This document shows positions 23,898 through 35,225 of a DNA stretch of 64,000 bases, piece after piece (position 1 is the stretch's first letter; every line of letters starts with the position of its first letter). This DNA comes from Prostheceraeus crozeri (lineage: Eukaryota; Platyhelminthes; Polycladida; Euryleptidae), in NCBI GenBank assembly GCA_907163375.1, contig CAJQUW010003080.1, forward strand, positions 372,001 through 436,000, in the 5' to 3' direction. Made by a program: the position numbers and the translations under genes. The notes under the pieces are model-generated. The model was not told the origin of the DNA. It ran no database searches and saw nothing but the letters and a program-made list of their open reading frames with translations.

Positions 23898-24744
23898 CAG
23901 GGTGTTTGAAAAAGAATCATCCGATTTCACTGGACTACCTACATCTGCTTATTGAATTACCAGAGTCTGGAAATAAGTTTAAATGCCTGTAGAGATTACG
24001 AGTTTTATATACATCACGTTGAAAACATCACTGTGGTCCATCATTCTGAGGCAAAGAACATTTTTCAAAAAAGTCAATTTTTGAGCAAATTTTGCTTTCC
24101 AAATTTACATGTGTTCTATATGACCGCCTCATGATGCACGGCAAACATCGAGATGATAGTCCAACTGATGCCATGCACATCGAATTTAGCTGATACAGGC
24201 TATGTATATAAGCAAAGGTGGTTTTAGAAAGACGTCTAGAATTGTGAAAGCTTGTTCTTCACTAGGAAGCTGAGTAAGTTTTTCTGTCACGCCTCATGTT
24301 CTGTGATGAGGTCACATTTTACATCATCGGAAAAGTTAACTATCATAACATGAAGATTGGAACATCTGTATCTACATGTGTATGAAGAAGTGTAGCCTCA
24401 AGCAGCTTCACTCAAGTAATTGTGTACTGCACGGTGTAAATCGGTGCAAGGATTTTATTTCTTCGAGATAGACAAGATCGCCGGTACCACATAACAGCAA
24501 ATGCTACAAAATTGGCTTCTCCTTCAGGTTAAAACTGATTCAAAGACTCCATCTTTCAACAGGATGCACGACACTTCCGTCGCCTGCATAAATAGCGACC
24601 AAGATTACAGACTTTAATAGCTTTTAATATTTCCTTTTGGAACAACGTAGATAATTAGGTTTACTTCCCTCCTGATGTAACGCGATGAAATCAATAGACC
24701 GAAATAGCCCAATGAAATCGGATGATTCTTTTTGAAGCATCCTG
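23898..24744 (+). mobile_element. Deleted mariner-like transposon, 847 bp, with TIRs
   Basis: The left end CAGGGTGTTTGAAAAAGAAT and right end ATTCTTTTTGAAGCATCCTG are inverted repeats that continue through ATCATCCGATTTCA (about 32 bp). The right flank is TA (24745-24746); the left flank is TT, probably a mutated TA. Inside are pieces of an IS630/Tc1-mariner transposase (24296-24590). At 847 bp it is well short of a complete element, so it is internally deleted. Confidence 0.75.
24296..24590 (+). pseudogene. Mariner-like transposase remnant (SDEATF type)
   Basis: Two catalytic blocks survive. Around 24305-24360 is LCDEVTFYIIGKVNYHN, the counterpart of SDEATFHxSGKVNRHN. Around 24557-24582 is SIFQQDARHFR, the counterpart of FIFQQDGAPPHF. 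This pairing belongs to the invertebrate IS630/mariner group that also carries a DUF4817 N-terminal domain. Sequence between the blocks is too short and carries stops, and the C-terminal SPDL block is missing. It is non-functional. Confidence 0.65.
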
Positions 24745-25302
24745 TATCATGTATTATGTAAAGCGGAAAGGCTCAAGTGAGTGAAGGTATGAAAAATTTC
24801 TTATGTAATGGGCTTGTACCTGATGCACTTCTTTATGAAGTCATATATGTTCACAGTGACCTGATCCACCTGTGCGGGAGAGCAGTATTCCATCAACCTG
24901 TCGCATTTTGGCGATAAAGAAATCTAGGAGAAAAGCATATGACTGTGACGACTAACTCGAGAGGCAAAATTTGCAAGCCATAGACCCAGAAGTCTACATT
25001 GAGTGGCGACACATCATTGAGCCTTTTGTTTTTACTAATCGTTTTATATCGATTCATTAGTATCAGTTGAGCGATTACTGATTCCATCATTTAGATGAAA
25101 AGTGTGAAATCCATATGCTAAAGAAAATCAGTTATATTCAGTGACTTTTTAAGAGACACTGGAGCTGTTAGATAATAATGATCTGTGTTATGTTAATTAT
25201 TTAGAAATCAAGATCTTATGATTCGGCCTCTGTTGAGCAATGACAGCTATTGACAGTCATTGTTAGGCAGCTAATAAACGTCTGACTTATATGCAGTCAC
25301 AC

Positions 25303-25589
25303 CAGGGTTGCAACCGGGACCGGCTGAATAGGTAACGCACAACCCTTTAGGAAAAATACTGAAAAACTTATTAATATTACAAATTTCAAAAAGGTCGAGG
25401 CCAGGGACCTTCAAATTACAAACCGAAGACCCCTTTGTCGCATCTGTTTGAATGACCAAGTGAAAATTGATAAAAGACGATCACAACCATCCGGTTGGGT
25501 TTTGCCGGTCAACTAGCCGTTTGGGTTGACTTCGTCTTGTCGGTTACCGGCTGTTTGGATCAGAAAATTCCTGACCGGTTCCAACCTTG
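25303..25589. mobile_element. hAT-type MITE, 287 bp, perfect 8-bp TSD
   Basis: The termini CAGGGTTGCAACCGG and the inverse of CCGGTTCCAACCTTG form imperfect inverted repeats. Perfect octamers AGTCACAC flank it (25295-25302 and 25590-25597). The CAGGG-type end with an 8-bp duplication is the hAT hallmark. The interior is rich in CCGGT motifs and has no transposase. The intact duplication points to a fairly recent insertion. Confidence 0.85.
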
Positions 25590-26550
25590 AGTCACACTGC
25601 TACAACGGCGGCTTTGCAATAAAACTTGTAAAACCTCTTCATTGATGATTTAAGGTGCGGTTTGCATTTGAATGCTGCTAGTTGTATGCGAGGGCAGGAT
25701 ATATTCGAGAAAATACGATCAAATAAACACATGGCCAAGTTTCCAGTCACTGTGTAACGGAGATCACAGAACTTTTACGGGTACGTCTTGATGAGCAAAT
25801 TCTATCAGATATTACTATTTTTGAAATACTGGCGCATTCAATCATGCCACAGATTCTCTTGAAGACGAAAACTGCAACTTATAAAGGAGACAGAAGCACT
25901 TCATTTGATTTGATCGTTTCATATCGCACATCGGCAGAGAATTCTCAGTTCATTTTCAGATGTTTATCATCAAAGATTCGTTAATGAGTCTCCGAATAAA
26001 CTATTATTTCTTATCGCAGCATTGATTTGAGTACATACAGGAAAAACTCTCAAATGTCAATTCTCTACTTCTTCAAGAGAATTCCGTCTTTAAATTGAAA
26101 TTTCCGCATTTAAGCCGTGATTTATTTCCATGCCTAAACATTCGACGATCCAGAATGCGAAATAAGATAATTAAAATCGATAGAGATATCTTTTGATAGA
26201 AAGCTAACGCACATGGATGGAAATATTTCTTTGTTCGTCTGAATCTTTTAACCGAAAACCCATAGAATATTCATGTTAATTTCATGTCTCAATGACAAGC
26301 TTAAGCCGCATTGTGGAGATAATCAGAAACAAGCAAATTTTCTTCTTTGAACAGACAAATTTAGCAATCATTGCTTCTATCATGATTGTGTGTCTAGGTA
26401 TATTCTTTCCAATCTATTTTCGCTTCGTAATTATTATAGTAATGATATGAATAGATATTGATTATGACTCATTCTATTGCACTAGTTCCTGATGAGAAAT
26501 TCTAATTTTTCAGTTTTGAAAACAATCTTAATATTTGCCCTTTTGCAAAT

Positions 26551-26837
26551 AGAATAACAAAATACTGAGTTGCATCCTCAATTGAAAAATGGGAACAGAC
26601 CTGAATAACTACTATTTCATCCAATATCAGGAGTCATCAGCAAGTCTAGTTCACATCTCTCAACATCGACACAACTCCCTATTTAAAGTTGCAGCCATAC
26701 CCGGACAAATTTGAGAAGTGCAATTATCAAAGTAAAATTAAGTGCCTGATGACGATTCCTACGAGGATGAAATAGCAGCTACTCAGGTCTGTTCCCATTT
26801 TTCAACTGAGGATGCAACTCAATATTGAATTATTCTA
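26551..26837. repeat. Foldback of the second hammerhead-type repeat
   Basis: Arms of about 75 bp (26551-26626 and 26763-26837) are inverted copies built on GAGTTGCATCCTCA / TGAGGATGCAACTC, AACAGACCTGA and ATTTCATCC. The left arm is the end of an inverted repeat copy (26540-26700). The right arm begins a direct copy that runs to about 26960 and shares TATTCTAT, TTATTAACTATTACAG and CCCGTCGAAATT with 1320-1440. So it is a head-to-head pair rather than a simple palindrome. Confidence 0.75.
26598..26646 (-). ncRNA. Type I hammerhead ribozyme candidate, second copy
   Basis: On the minus strand: stem I strand GACTTG, core CTGATGA (26640-26634), a weak stem II (TCC/GGA), GAAA, stem III ATAGT/GTTAT around one loop base, an ATT cleavage triplet, then CAGGTC. 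All six stem I pairs and all five stem III pairs can form, counting G-U wobbles. Differences from the 1237-1285 copy fall in the stems and keep pairing. A third core on the plus strand at 26740-26789 keeps CTGATGA, GAAA and CAGGTC but has lost the 5' stem I strand. Confidence 0.6.
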
Positions 26838-27140
26838 TGGCCATTGTGTGTGCAAAAAGTAGCATTTATTAACTATTACAGTCCCATTACGTAGGCGACA
26901 AGACAATTGTGTGCCAACGTAGTCTTCAATAAATACCCGTCGAAATTTTACTAAATGTGATGCTAATGGCTTAAGACAATAAAGCAGATGACATTGAGAA
27001 GACACTAAAACATCAACAGATATTAAAAAAGAAATTTAGAGCATATTGAGCTGAGACTTATCTGTCTATGTGATTGTCAGCAGAAATGTAGTACGCTATT
27101 TATGTTGTCGCACTGAGTCTATTCGAGGACACAAAATAGT

Positions 27141-27229
27141 TGTCAGGAGTGGGATTCGAACCCACGCCCTCAAAGAGGACTGCGACCTGAACCAAGGACT
27201 GCGGCCTTATACCACTCGGCCATCCTGAC
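27141..27229 (-). tRNA. tRNA-Leu(CAG)-like gene, anticodon stem disturbed
   Basis: On the minus strand, acceptor strand GTCAGGA pairs with TCCTGAC. The D arm (GCCGAGTGG) and the long variable arm CCTC-TTT-GAGG are typical of tRNA-Leu. The T arm GTGGGTTCGAATCCCAC is perfect. The anticodon loop reads TTCAGGT with 3' stem CGCAG, as in animal tRNA-Leu(CAG). The 5' stem strand (expected CTGCG) is replaced by a longer CAGTCCTTGG-type stretch, making the gene 89 nt, about six more than usual. A TTTT terminator follows. It is either a pseudogene or an unusual gene; the normal tRNA-Leu fold is broken at the anticodon stem. Confidence 0.6.
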
Positions 27230-29829
27230 TACACTTATCAGCAGCTCTAAAGCCATCTGTGAACAATTCATTGTGTCATAATTGGTCGAGACGATTTAAT
27301 GATTGCTTTGATTCAATTCTGTGCTGAATAGCTGGCAATCGTAATTTCGCACAAGTGGTATACTTCAACTGACATTTGTTTAATGAAAACGCATTTGAGT
27401 ACAACAATTGAAAAATGAATAAAACGTTGAATTGTTACGACAGCTATTGATAGTTAGCAATGAACAGTTTTAAAAAGTGTAGCTTTTCTCATGCACTTTT
27501 GTAAACCTGATTTTCACCCAAGAACCTGCATAATCAGACCTGCACTAAGGACTTTGCGGGCTGATTTTGCCTCATTCTTGCCAGTTTTTGCCAAACGTCA
27601 AACAGTATGACAACTGTGCATGATATGCCCCAGAGACCCCTGTTTCTTCATGTGATGCCAAAAAATAAAGGCAAGTTGTTCTGCAAAGACGAGGTAAACC
27701 TGATCTGAGAAATGAATTGCACGATATTGATGAAAAAGAACGCAAATAATCTATTTAAAGAATGGTGGAAGTGGTTGTGGTAGTGAGTTTTAAGAAAGTC
27801 AAGTAGGCATTAATGAAACTGGTTCGAGTGCGTGGGATCACAGCTACAGCTTTGTAATAAAACTGTCTCAATCCATTTTGACATACTTATGTGATCAACC
27901 AAGTTGAACTTTTGTATATGGAAAATTGCCGTTAAAATTATGTTTTCATGCTAGGCTAGCAGAGCACATACTATAATTGATACAATAACCAACGCTATTA
28001 CGCACATTTTCCCTTCTCTTTTACAAAAAAATAGCATCAAATATATCTGAACCCCCTGTAGATTTCATTTTACTCAATTTCTCTTTGCAGAATTGATCTT
28101 ATCAAAAATAGGTCTAGTATGATCATCGTTCAAAAAGTATGGGATTGATAGAGATTCTTAACATTTACAAGACGAAGGACATGTGAACTATGCTTTGAAT
28201 TAAGCGTCAATATGACGTTTGTTAGCCTTTCTTATTGAATAATCAGACGATTAGTGCATGAACATCATCGCATCAACGCTATAAACTTTTGATGAGATAA
28301 AAAAAATATTCGCAGTTTTTCGGCATGACTGTTGTCATTACATTGGAAAGGAAAAATAATGATTGACTTCATAGTAGATTAAAGGGTTGAATGTCTCTTT
28401 AATACAGTATTTGTATTTGAATGCATTATAGCCATTTTGTAGCATGCACTTCATAATTTCGCGAAACAGAGCAAAAATGTTTCAGACGCGATATTAATTT
28501 ACCCACTTGACAAGCAAATAGCCGGGTCATCTCTTGGTCGGTAGTCAAAATTCTCTTCATACTAAGTTGTTCTCCGTAGGTCCATGTAATGAAATATACT
28601 AAACAGAAACGTATCTTCTTAAAGCAGACAAAAACATAATCATCGCGAATTCCTGGTGAAGTAGTACAATTTCAATGATACATCTATGTACATTTATAAC
28701 CATTCCCAATATGCACTTTTCTAACTCTACTGTTTAAATACAGGACAATATTAGTTTATTATTTTATAACATGTTAATATATATCCACACGTCAAGACGA
28801 ACTGTGTTAATAGAAAATTGGTCAGTAGTGACATTGCAAAACTATTGGTAAGGTTTTATTGGCTATGATCTTGTTACAGGTTTAGAGCAAATTCCAAGGG
28901 CCTGCAATTCAATACAGCCAATGAAAGGAGTTTCCTTCTGGAGTACAGGCGGAGGAAAATTCGTGCTGGCATGCAAAAGTGAATTAAAGGAGCAAACAAT
29001 CCAAAACTCAACTTGATCTGAAATGACTCTAAGCTTCCTCAAAGTAATGGATTCGCGTTCCATGATGTGGAACTAATGATGGAACTAATGATGTGTGATA
29101 AATTTCATGTAATTATCCATGCCCATACGCAAGTGAAGAATGAGAACAACTAACAGCTCGAACCATAGAAATCCAGATTGATAACAGGAAGTCACCGGCA
29201 GCCTATGAGTCTTTTATGTAAATATTCACGATTACCATCATTTCTCTTTATATATAAAAGCACTTTGATAAGATAACTTAGAATAAATCGCCGTGTGGCA
29301 AGAATCTACAACTGTTGCATGTTTCAGCAATTTTCTTCTTCTAAAGATCTAACAATCGGCGCATAGATGAGTGGCTGAAATTACCATCAACATGGCTTGA
29401 ACAACTGAGTGGAAATTTGGTAGTAATTTGAAAATATAATGCAATTTAGCTCCCGCCAAACTGACCGCCTAAACACATGACTAAGACATGATTTATACTG
29501 TAACAATTTCATTAGGTCAATCAATATCTTTCCGACAAACTTCAAGCAATTTACTGGTAGCTTTAATCAACTAGTCAATCAGCGACTCCAAAAAGTTAAT
29601 TGAAAAATAGGAACCAAAATCATCGTAATGATGCTCTTTTAAGCTTCAACTTTGTAGTCTCTATGATTTCTTAGGACAATCGTTTGAGCGACCACGACAC
29701 TTGAACATGTAGTATAAAGTGCGATTGATTTCAGATCAAATTAATAATTGTTTGACTGCTCCTTTAAAAGCCGAGTTCTAAAAAATCCTCATAACTGCAG
29801 AAATAACTGTGCGTGAACAAAGTTGGTAC

Positions 29830-30150
29830 CTCCTTCCATAAGAGGTTATTATTTTCCGTTGAAAATGTAACGGCCTCTGTTTCCGCGTTTTCAGGATCAC
29901 TACTGATTGGTGGCAAAAGACCAATGCTGCGTATAGATCCCACATTCGACGATTTGATTGGTGGAAGCCGGGGCCCAACAGGCATACTCTGGCTTCTCAA
30001 TGGTGCGGCAGGCTTCCCTTTCGCATTTGGATAGCTGTCAATTGAATTTTGTCGTAACGATCCACTGCTTGATTCTAGCCGATCAGACCTTCCATCTTGA
30101 CTTCCAATCTCTTGTGATGCTTGTCTTGGGAGGGTTGATCGACTTCCACC
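29830..30150 (-). CDS. SLC24A-like: NCKX-type exchanger, Ser-rich cytosolic loop exon
   Basis: A 321-nt exon, 107 codons, phase 0 at both ends. The acceptor is TTGCTCAG before GGTGGAAGT; the donor GTACCA after GAG is non-consensus at +4 to +6 and so the least certain end. The translation starts GGSRSTLPRQASQEIGSQ and ends ENNNLLWKE. It is rich in Ser, Arg and Pro (SSSGSLRQNS, RSQSMPVGPRLPP), with no hydrophobic helix and several RxxS/RQxS sites that kinases could use. It belongs to the NCKX cytosolic loop, a poorly conserved region, so it is placed by phase, strand and order, not by homology. It reads without a stop into the ETFGAKLN exon at 20625. Confidence 0.72.
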
Positions 30151-33004
30151 CTGAGCAAGAATGTGAATCATCAAGCAATTATTAAGCAGAGCATGAATTT
30201 GTGCATTTTATGTGCAATTAATATACCTACTCTCCTTGTATGCACTGCAACTGCCGAAGAATCTTCTAAAAATCTGTTAATGTTTACTGCGAATGACATC
30301 TACATATAGGCTATTGTTTATCTGCCAATGATTTATCACATGCTTCTTTATCAAAAAAGTCAACAAAGGTTTAATGAATTCCGTTTAAGAACATCCCAAC
30401 AGTTCTGCGTAATATGATGTTAAAATGGCTTTAAAAGAGAAATTACTCATGAATGCAAAGTCATATCGAAGAGTCATTTGAGCATGAAATAAAATGCAAA
30501 TGTGTAACATGATTTTCCTTCAATATATCAATAAATGATCAATGTTGCAACAAGTCTATGTACCCCAAATGAGATTTTGCTGAAGAAAGACGACTTGGAG
30601 ATGTTCCCATTTGTACCCAATGTTCTCATATCATTAAGAGGATACCAAAATATGCTGAGACCGTGCCATACTGCGACATCTCAATCTAGTCTGCAGTACA
30701 CTATTGTTTTATTTGTCCGTTTGATGAATGAAATATCCTTTTCAAAACATGGACTTAACTAGTTAACATCTTAGAAAACTTAGGGAAAGCGATTAAGCAT
30801 TTGAAGCAAGAAAGCATAGGTCCGCAGCAAAAAGGCGAAAGTGGGTTCGACCATTGTACCGGGAATTAATAATGCTAAGAATATAAAATATATCAATATA
30901 AAATTACACACTTGGATAGAAGCAAGTGGCCCGGTTAGCTTTGTCAGCTATCTCAGAATGTGATAGCTATAGAAGACTGAAATTATGTGATATTTAGTTT
31001 GAAAGAATTAGGAGCGTTCTTTCAAATATTTGTTAATTTTTGGCCAACTAAAAGATCAAATTTGAAAGCTATTTTCAAAAGTACATTTTTAACAACCAAT
31101 TTCTGACATTAATGAAATTAATTCATTAGGAAGTCAACAACCACTTTATAAAAACGCAAACTGGACTTGAAATCGTCTGGGATATACCTATTATTGTATT
31201 TTGAATCCATTACGTTTGAAATATTTAGAGCATCAATTTCAAATTCAAGCATTTCAAAATTTAAATCCAATTTTTAAAATTAAAAATGATTTTCTTAATT
31301 ACATTTGTAGATATTATATGTGCAGCAGTTCGTAACTTCGATAACAGCGATGCCACCATTTCTACTGAATTAAGTATTGTCATTTTTATTATCTAATTTG
31401 AAATGTGAAAGTAGGCCATTGTCAGCGCAGCACAGGTTCACTTGATGGAATAATATAAAATGTACTCTGTTTCCCTATTCATTCTAATAAAGTCTCTCAA
31501 ATCCTACATCATAATTAACGAATTAGAAGATGTACAGAGAGATTCATTAGAGCTTTCATATACGGGAGTATTTTAAAAGGTATTTCATACGAGCATCATA
31601 AGTCCACAGTCGAAATTTCTTAAAATCTAGAATGCAAGTTTTGAATTACTATTTATAGCAACAGGATAATTGAGTGGGTCAAAACCGACATCATTTCTAA
31701 GAAAAAAGCTTTTCGAAAATACTATCTAAACTAAATAAACATCAAAATCAGAGTGGGGCGCTTTGTGCCTCTCTCTCTGTGCGCAAAACCTCCCAGACTC
31801 ACTGGGCTAAAGACAAAAAGAATAAAATCATGGCATCTGTAGCCACATTGTTGCTTAGTCTTCCAAATATTGCGTGTGACCTGATGCTACCTAGTATTAC
31901 CTAGTGTGCTACTTATTGGTTTATGTGATTTTCCCATCTTCTTCTTCTTGATGAATTCAAAGTGCTATAAAGTATTTCCACTTGTTGATATTTGAGAAGT
32001 CACCGAAACTGACTGAAATCATTTGGTAGGAAATGCCAACATTTGTCTTCAGTATTCCATATCAACTTCATGCATTATCAATGCAATGTCCCAAAGAATT
32101 TGGCAAAACTCCATTGTCTCAATAGTAGAAATCAAAACCTCATCACATAGAACAACAATCTAATCCTTTATAAACGATCCATAAACGAAGCCTATTAAGC
32201 GTGCATCTACGATACTTTGCGCTTTGTTAATTTGTGACAAATGCGATGATAAAGGCAGTTAAAGCCATTGTCTCGTGTAACTTAGTTCTTTAGTAATTGA
32301 CGATTCATTCTTCATCGACAAGGATAAAGATAGACTATTTTTGAGCAATAAAATTCCATAAGACTTTTGAAAATGATGCGAATTTCTTTTCCGAACTGAA
32401 ATTTCGAGGCTACGGGAAGAAATATAAAAATAATTGACCAAACCGCAATTCGGAATGCAATTTTTTGTCATTCACTTCGTTCGAATTCACTCCTAACATT
32501 AAATTTGATAAAATGTCTTAATGATGGAGAACAGTCATTCAAGTTGAATAACTATGTCATTAATGCATTCCAATGGGGACGATTCAACTCCGTCGAAATT
32601 TAATTTATCAGTTACAATGAATGACAATGTAACAGCATAATAACAAAGAACAAGAATGAAGAATTAGATATTCTGAGCGACAGTTAGTTTTCTATCCTCT
32701 GACACGTTCCGTCTTCCAAGCACAGTGGTGTGGTATCATTGAGTTATACAGTATACCTTAGGAAATCTATTATGTGTAACATTTTCCAGGGCAGACCTAT
32801 ATGATAAACATTCAAATAAAATGAGCATGACGAATGTTTATAAGTATTCTTCGTCGTTCCATCTATACAAAATGTTTCATACATGTATAATAATGCAACT
32901 TTCACAACTTGTACTATTAAAGCACAAAATTTTATTCAATACTTAATTTTTGTGAAATATTTAAAGAGTTTGAATGTAAAACGCGATAAGCGCCACATTT
33001 CAAT

Positions 33005-33753
33005 CAGAGCCAGGCGGATTCCGCGCGCCGCGGTAACCCGCGGAATCTCCTATTTCGAGCGGTAAATACAATTTCGTGCGGAAATATGCGGAATCGTCAT
33101 CGTCGATTATTCTTCGATACCAGGTCTCGATGATCCATCGAGCGCCTTCTTGAATGAGTGGGCAAACTACACAGGAATATGTCTGCGGCCTCACCCAGAA
33201 GAAGGATATCCTGAAATGCAGTTGGATATTTGGTGGCGCAGCCATTCAGGTGAACTTCCCTTGCTGTCTAAGTTGGCTCTGGACTGTATTTGGATGAAGA
33301 TCAGTTCAGCTGAGGTGGAACGGAGCTTCTCCTGCTAAAACAATATCTTTTCTCCGCTACGACAGTCTCTTAGCGACGAAAACGCCTCTGGTTTACTGTA
33401 TGCCTATTACAATAGTTTTTAAGATGCTTCGATTTTAGACACATTTTGTTTACATAACTTGTGCAGTCAATAAAATTCGTTATATGCTTGAAAATTGCCT
33501 TCTGTTTATCTTGAATAATAGCCTTTTTATATGAATCGTCAGTAAAGTGGAATAATTTTTTCGAGCGGTGTGTACATACTCGGATTTTGAATGGTGAACG
33601 TCCTTGGAACAGAAAACGGACTTCACCAGTTGACTCAGAATATATGAATTACTATTCAAAAGTGGTCTTTTTTTTCGATAAGATGTCATGATATATGGAA
33701 TAATTTTTCGAGCGGAATTTAACGCATCGTGCCGCGGAATCCGCCTGGCCCTG
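33005..33753 (+). mobile_element. Deleted hAT transposon, 749 bp, perfect 8-bp TSD
   Basis: The left end CAGAGCCAGGCGGATTCCGC and right end GCGGAATCCGCCTGGCCCTG are inverted repeats. Identical octamers ATTTCAAT flank it (32997-33004 and 33754-33761). It retains only the 3' part of a hAT transposase (33120-33421). Most of the gene is deleted, giving a non-autonomous derivative that moved recently enough to keep its target duplication intact. Confidence 0.93.
33120..33421 (+). pseudogene. hAT transposase C-terminal dimerisation domain
   Basis: The frame reads GLDDPSSAFLNEW, then WWRSHSGELPLLSKLALDC, then SSAEVERSFS and NNIFSPLRQSLSDENASGL, ending YAYYNSF. This is the hATC dimerisation domain: W-W, LP-LS-LA, and the signature SSAEVERSFS. 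A TAA at about 33336-33338 sits where the family has an aromatic residue between SFSx and NNIF. The BED finger and catalytic domain are absent, so the fragment has no transposase activity. Confidence 0.92.
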
Positions 33754-35138
33754 ATTTCAATGAGGTTATTTCAGACACCAATAACAACTGGTCGGCTTTA
33801 ATAGTGCAGCAGACCCTGAAAATTCCCCAGTGACCTTGAGTCAAGAGTTCATGGAAAGTGCTATTATTTTCGTACAAAAAATTGCTTTCTTTTTGCGAAT
33901 TTAACTGTGATTTGACGCAAAGAAAGGGCCAATTATATAATTAAACATCACCAAACTGAGTAAAAAAAGATGGCGTCATTCCAGTAGCGGTGAGGGAATA
34001 ATTGACCGTGTACAGTCAATAACTAAGATTATTGCACATTTGAAATCGGGACAAACAGGGAAGATGAATCTTCGGTGAATCCGAGAAATGGATAAGATGA
34101 TGCTATATTGCATTCGGAGTACATAAGCCTATTGGCGCATTTTGCGTAAGACGATGGCGCGCATCACATTTTGCATCCAAGGGCAGTGGTGGTTGCAGCG
34201 CTTTGCATCCAAGCTGAATATTTAAGTCAATGCCGTTTTTAATCTAAAATGCTTTCTACTTAGCTATGTACCCAGAGCATGCATCAACCCCTAAGGATTA
34301 TTTTTAGAGGACTTTTCTTTCAACTCAATGCACAGACACAAATATTACAATATTCCTTGATATCGCGAAATGAATTCTGATTTACCTCTGATTTCAAAAC
34401 GATGTTCTCAGCACCCAATTATCATTTTTCACACGATTTAGTATTTCCGTTATTCAAGACAATAACTTAAACTTCAAATTCAGCAAGATTCCATTATTTA
34501 CTCATCAATTATTTTCATGGCTTTTCAAAGCAACTCAGTCATAAATGATGCTACTGGAACAGTTAGACAAATAATTAATTCGTCAGCAATATACTCGTTA
34601 TTTGATATACTTATATTCCCAGTTTAAAGAAGTGTTCTACGCAATTTATTACTTTTAAAGTAACGTACAAGTGACTTTACCAGACTTAATCTCCCATTAA
34701 ACGAATTTTAATCTCTTCTCTCAAACGTAAAATGCAATCAAAAAGGAAATAAAGCTATCAAACATAGGTATCTACTCTTATTTCAGGTTGAATTTGAAGC
34801 TCCAAATGCAGATAGAAATTCGCTCAAATTGTTATGCAAATACTTTATCAGTAATTTTTTCATGTTCATGGAATTTAATGCACTCAGTGTAGTAAACTGT
34901 GTTTGTTTGAGCGTATCATATCCTTTCCTGATGAATGCAGTTCTCTGCCTAACAATGGCAGTTTTGATTGAACAAGTAATGCAAATCTGACGATAGCTCA
35001 ACGCATGATTTTTATAAGGGTTAGTTGACCAGGGATCGAGACTGAAATGAATCTGAACAGAGGAAATTCACAAATGCATGTAAGTTAAATAGTTTGAACA
35101 CTGATTTGACAAACAACCCTTAAAATCTTTCATCAAAT

Positions 35139-35225
35139 CTTGATAGATGTAGTCACCAACAGATATGCTTCAGCCCGTTGGGCCCCGTCAGTCGTGGGTA
35201 GGTTCGAACCAGCGACGTTGGCACG
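35139..35225 (-). repeat. Hammerhead SINE family, truncated copy 3
   Basis: On the minus strand: CGTCGCTGG, a B box GGTTCGAACC (35210-35201), the stem I strand CCACGA, a core CTGACGG (ancestral CTGATGA inferred), a four-pair stem II GGCC-CAACG-GGCT, GAAGC, then ACTACATCTATCAA, a decayed copy of the CATCTGTTGAGA end. The 5' part beyond about 35225 is missing. It preserves the stem I and II pairings lost in units 1 and 2, which supports the ribozyme reading. Confidence 0.65.

Larger units (their letters stand above)
20626..29829 (-). other. Intron, about 9.2 kb
   Basis: Phase 0, between donor GTACCA (29829) and acceptor TTTCCAG. It contains the mariner-like element 23898-24744, the hAT MITE 25303-25589, the foldback at 26.5-26.96 kb, a tRNA-Leu-like sequence and a small tandem repeat at 22.27 kb. 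I see nothing identifiable in 20.65-22.26, 22.33-23.89, 24.75-25.29, 25.6-26.54 and 27.24-29.82 kb. Confidence 0.75.

Noticed and set aside
27141-27229. tRNA-Gln(UUG) reading of the same sequence
   Set aside because: Placing the loop at CCTTGGT leaves no complementary 3' anticodon stem, and the long variable arm belongs to a Leu/Ser-type tRNA.
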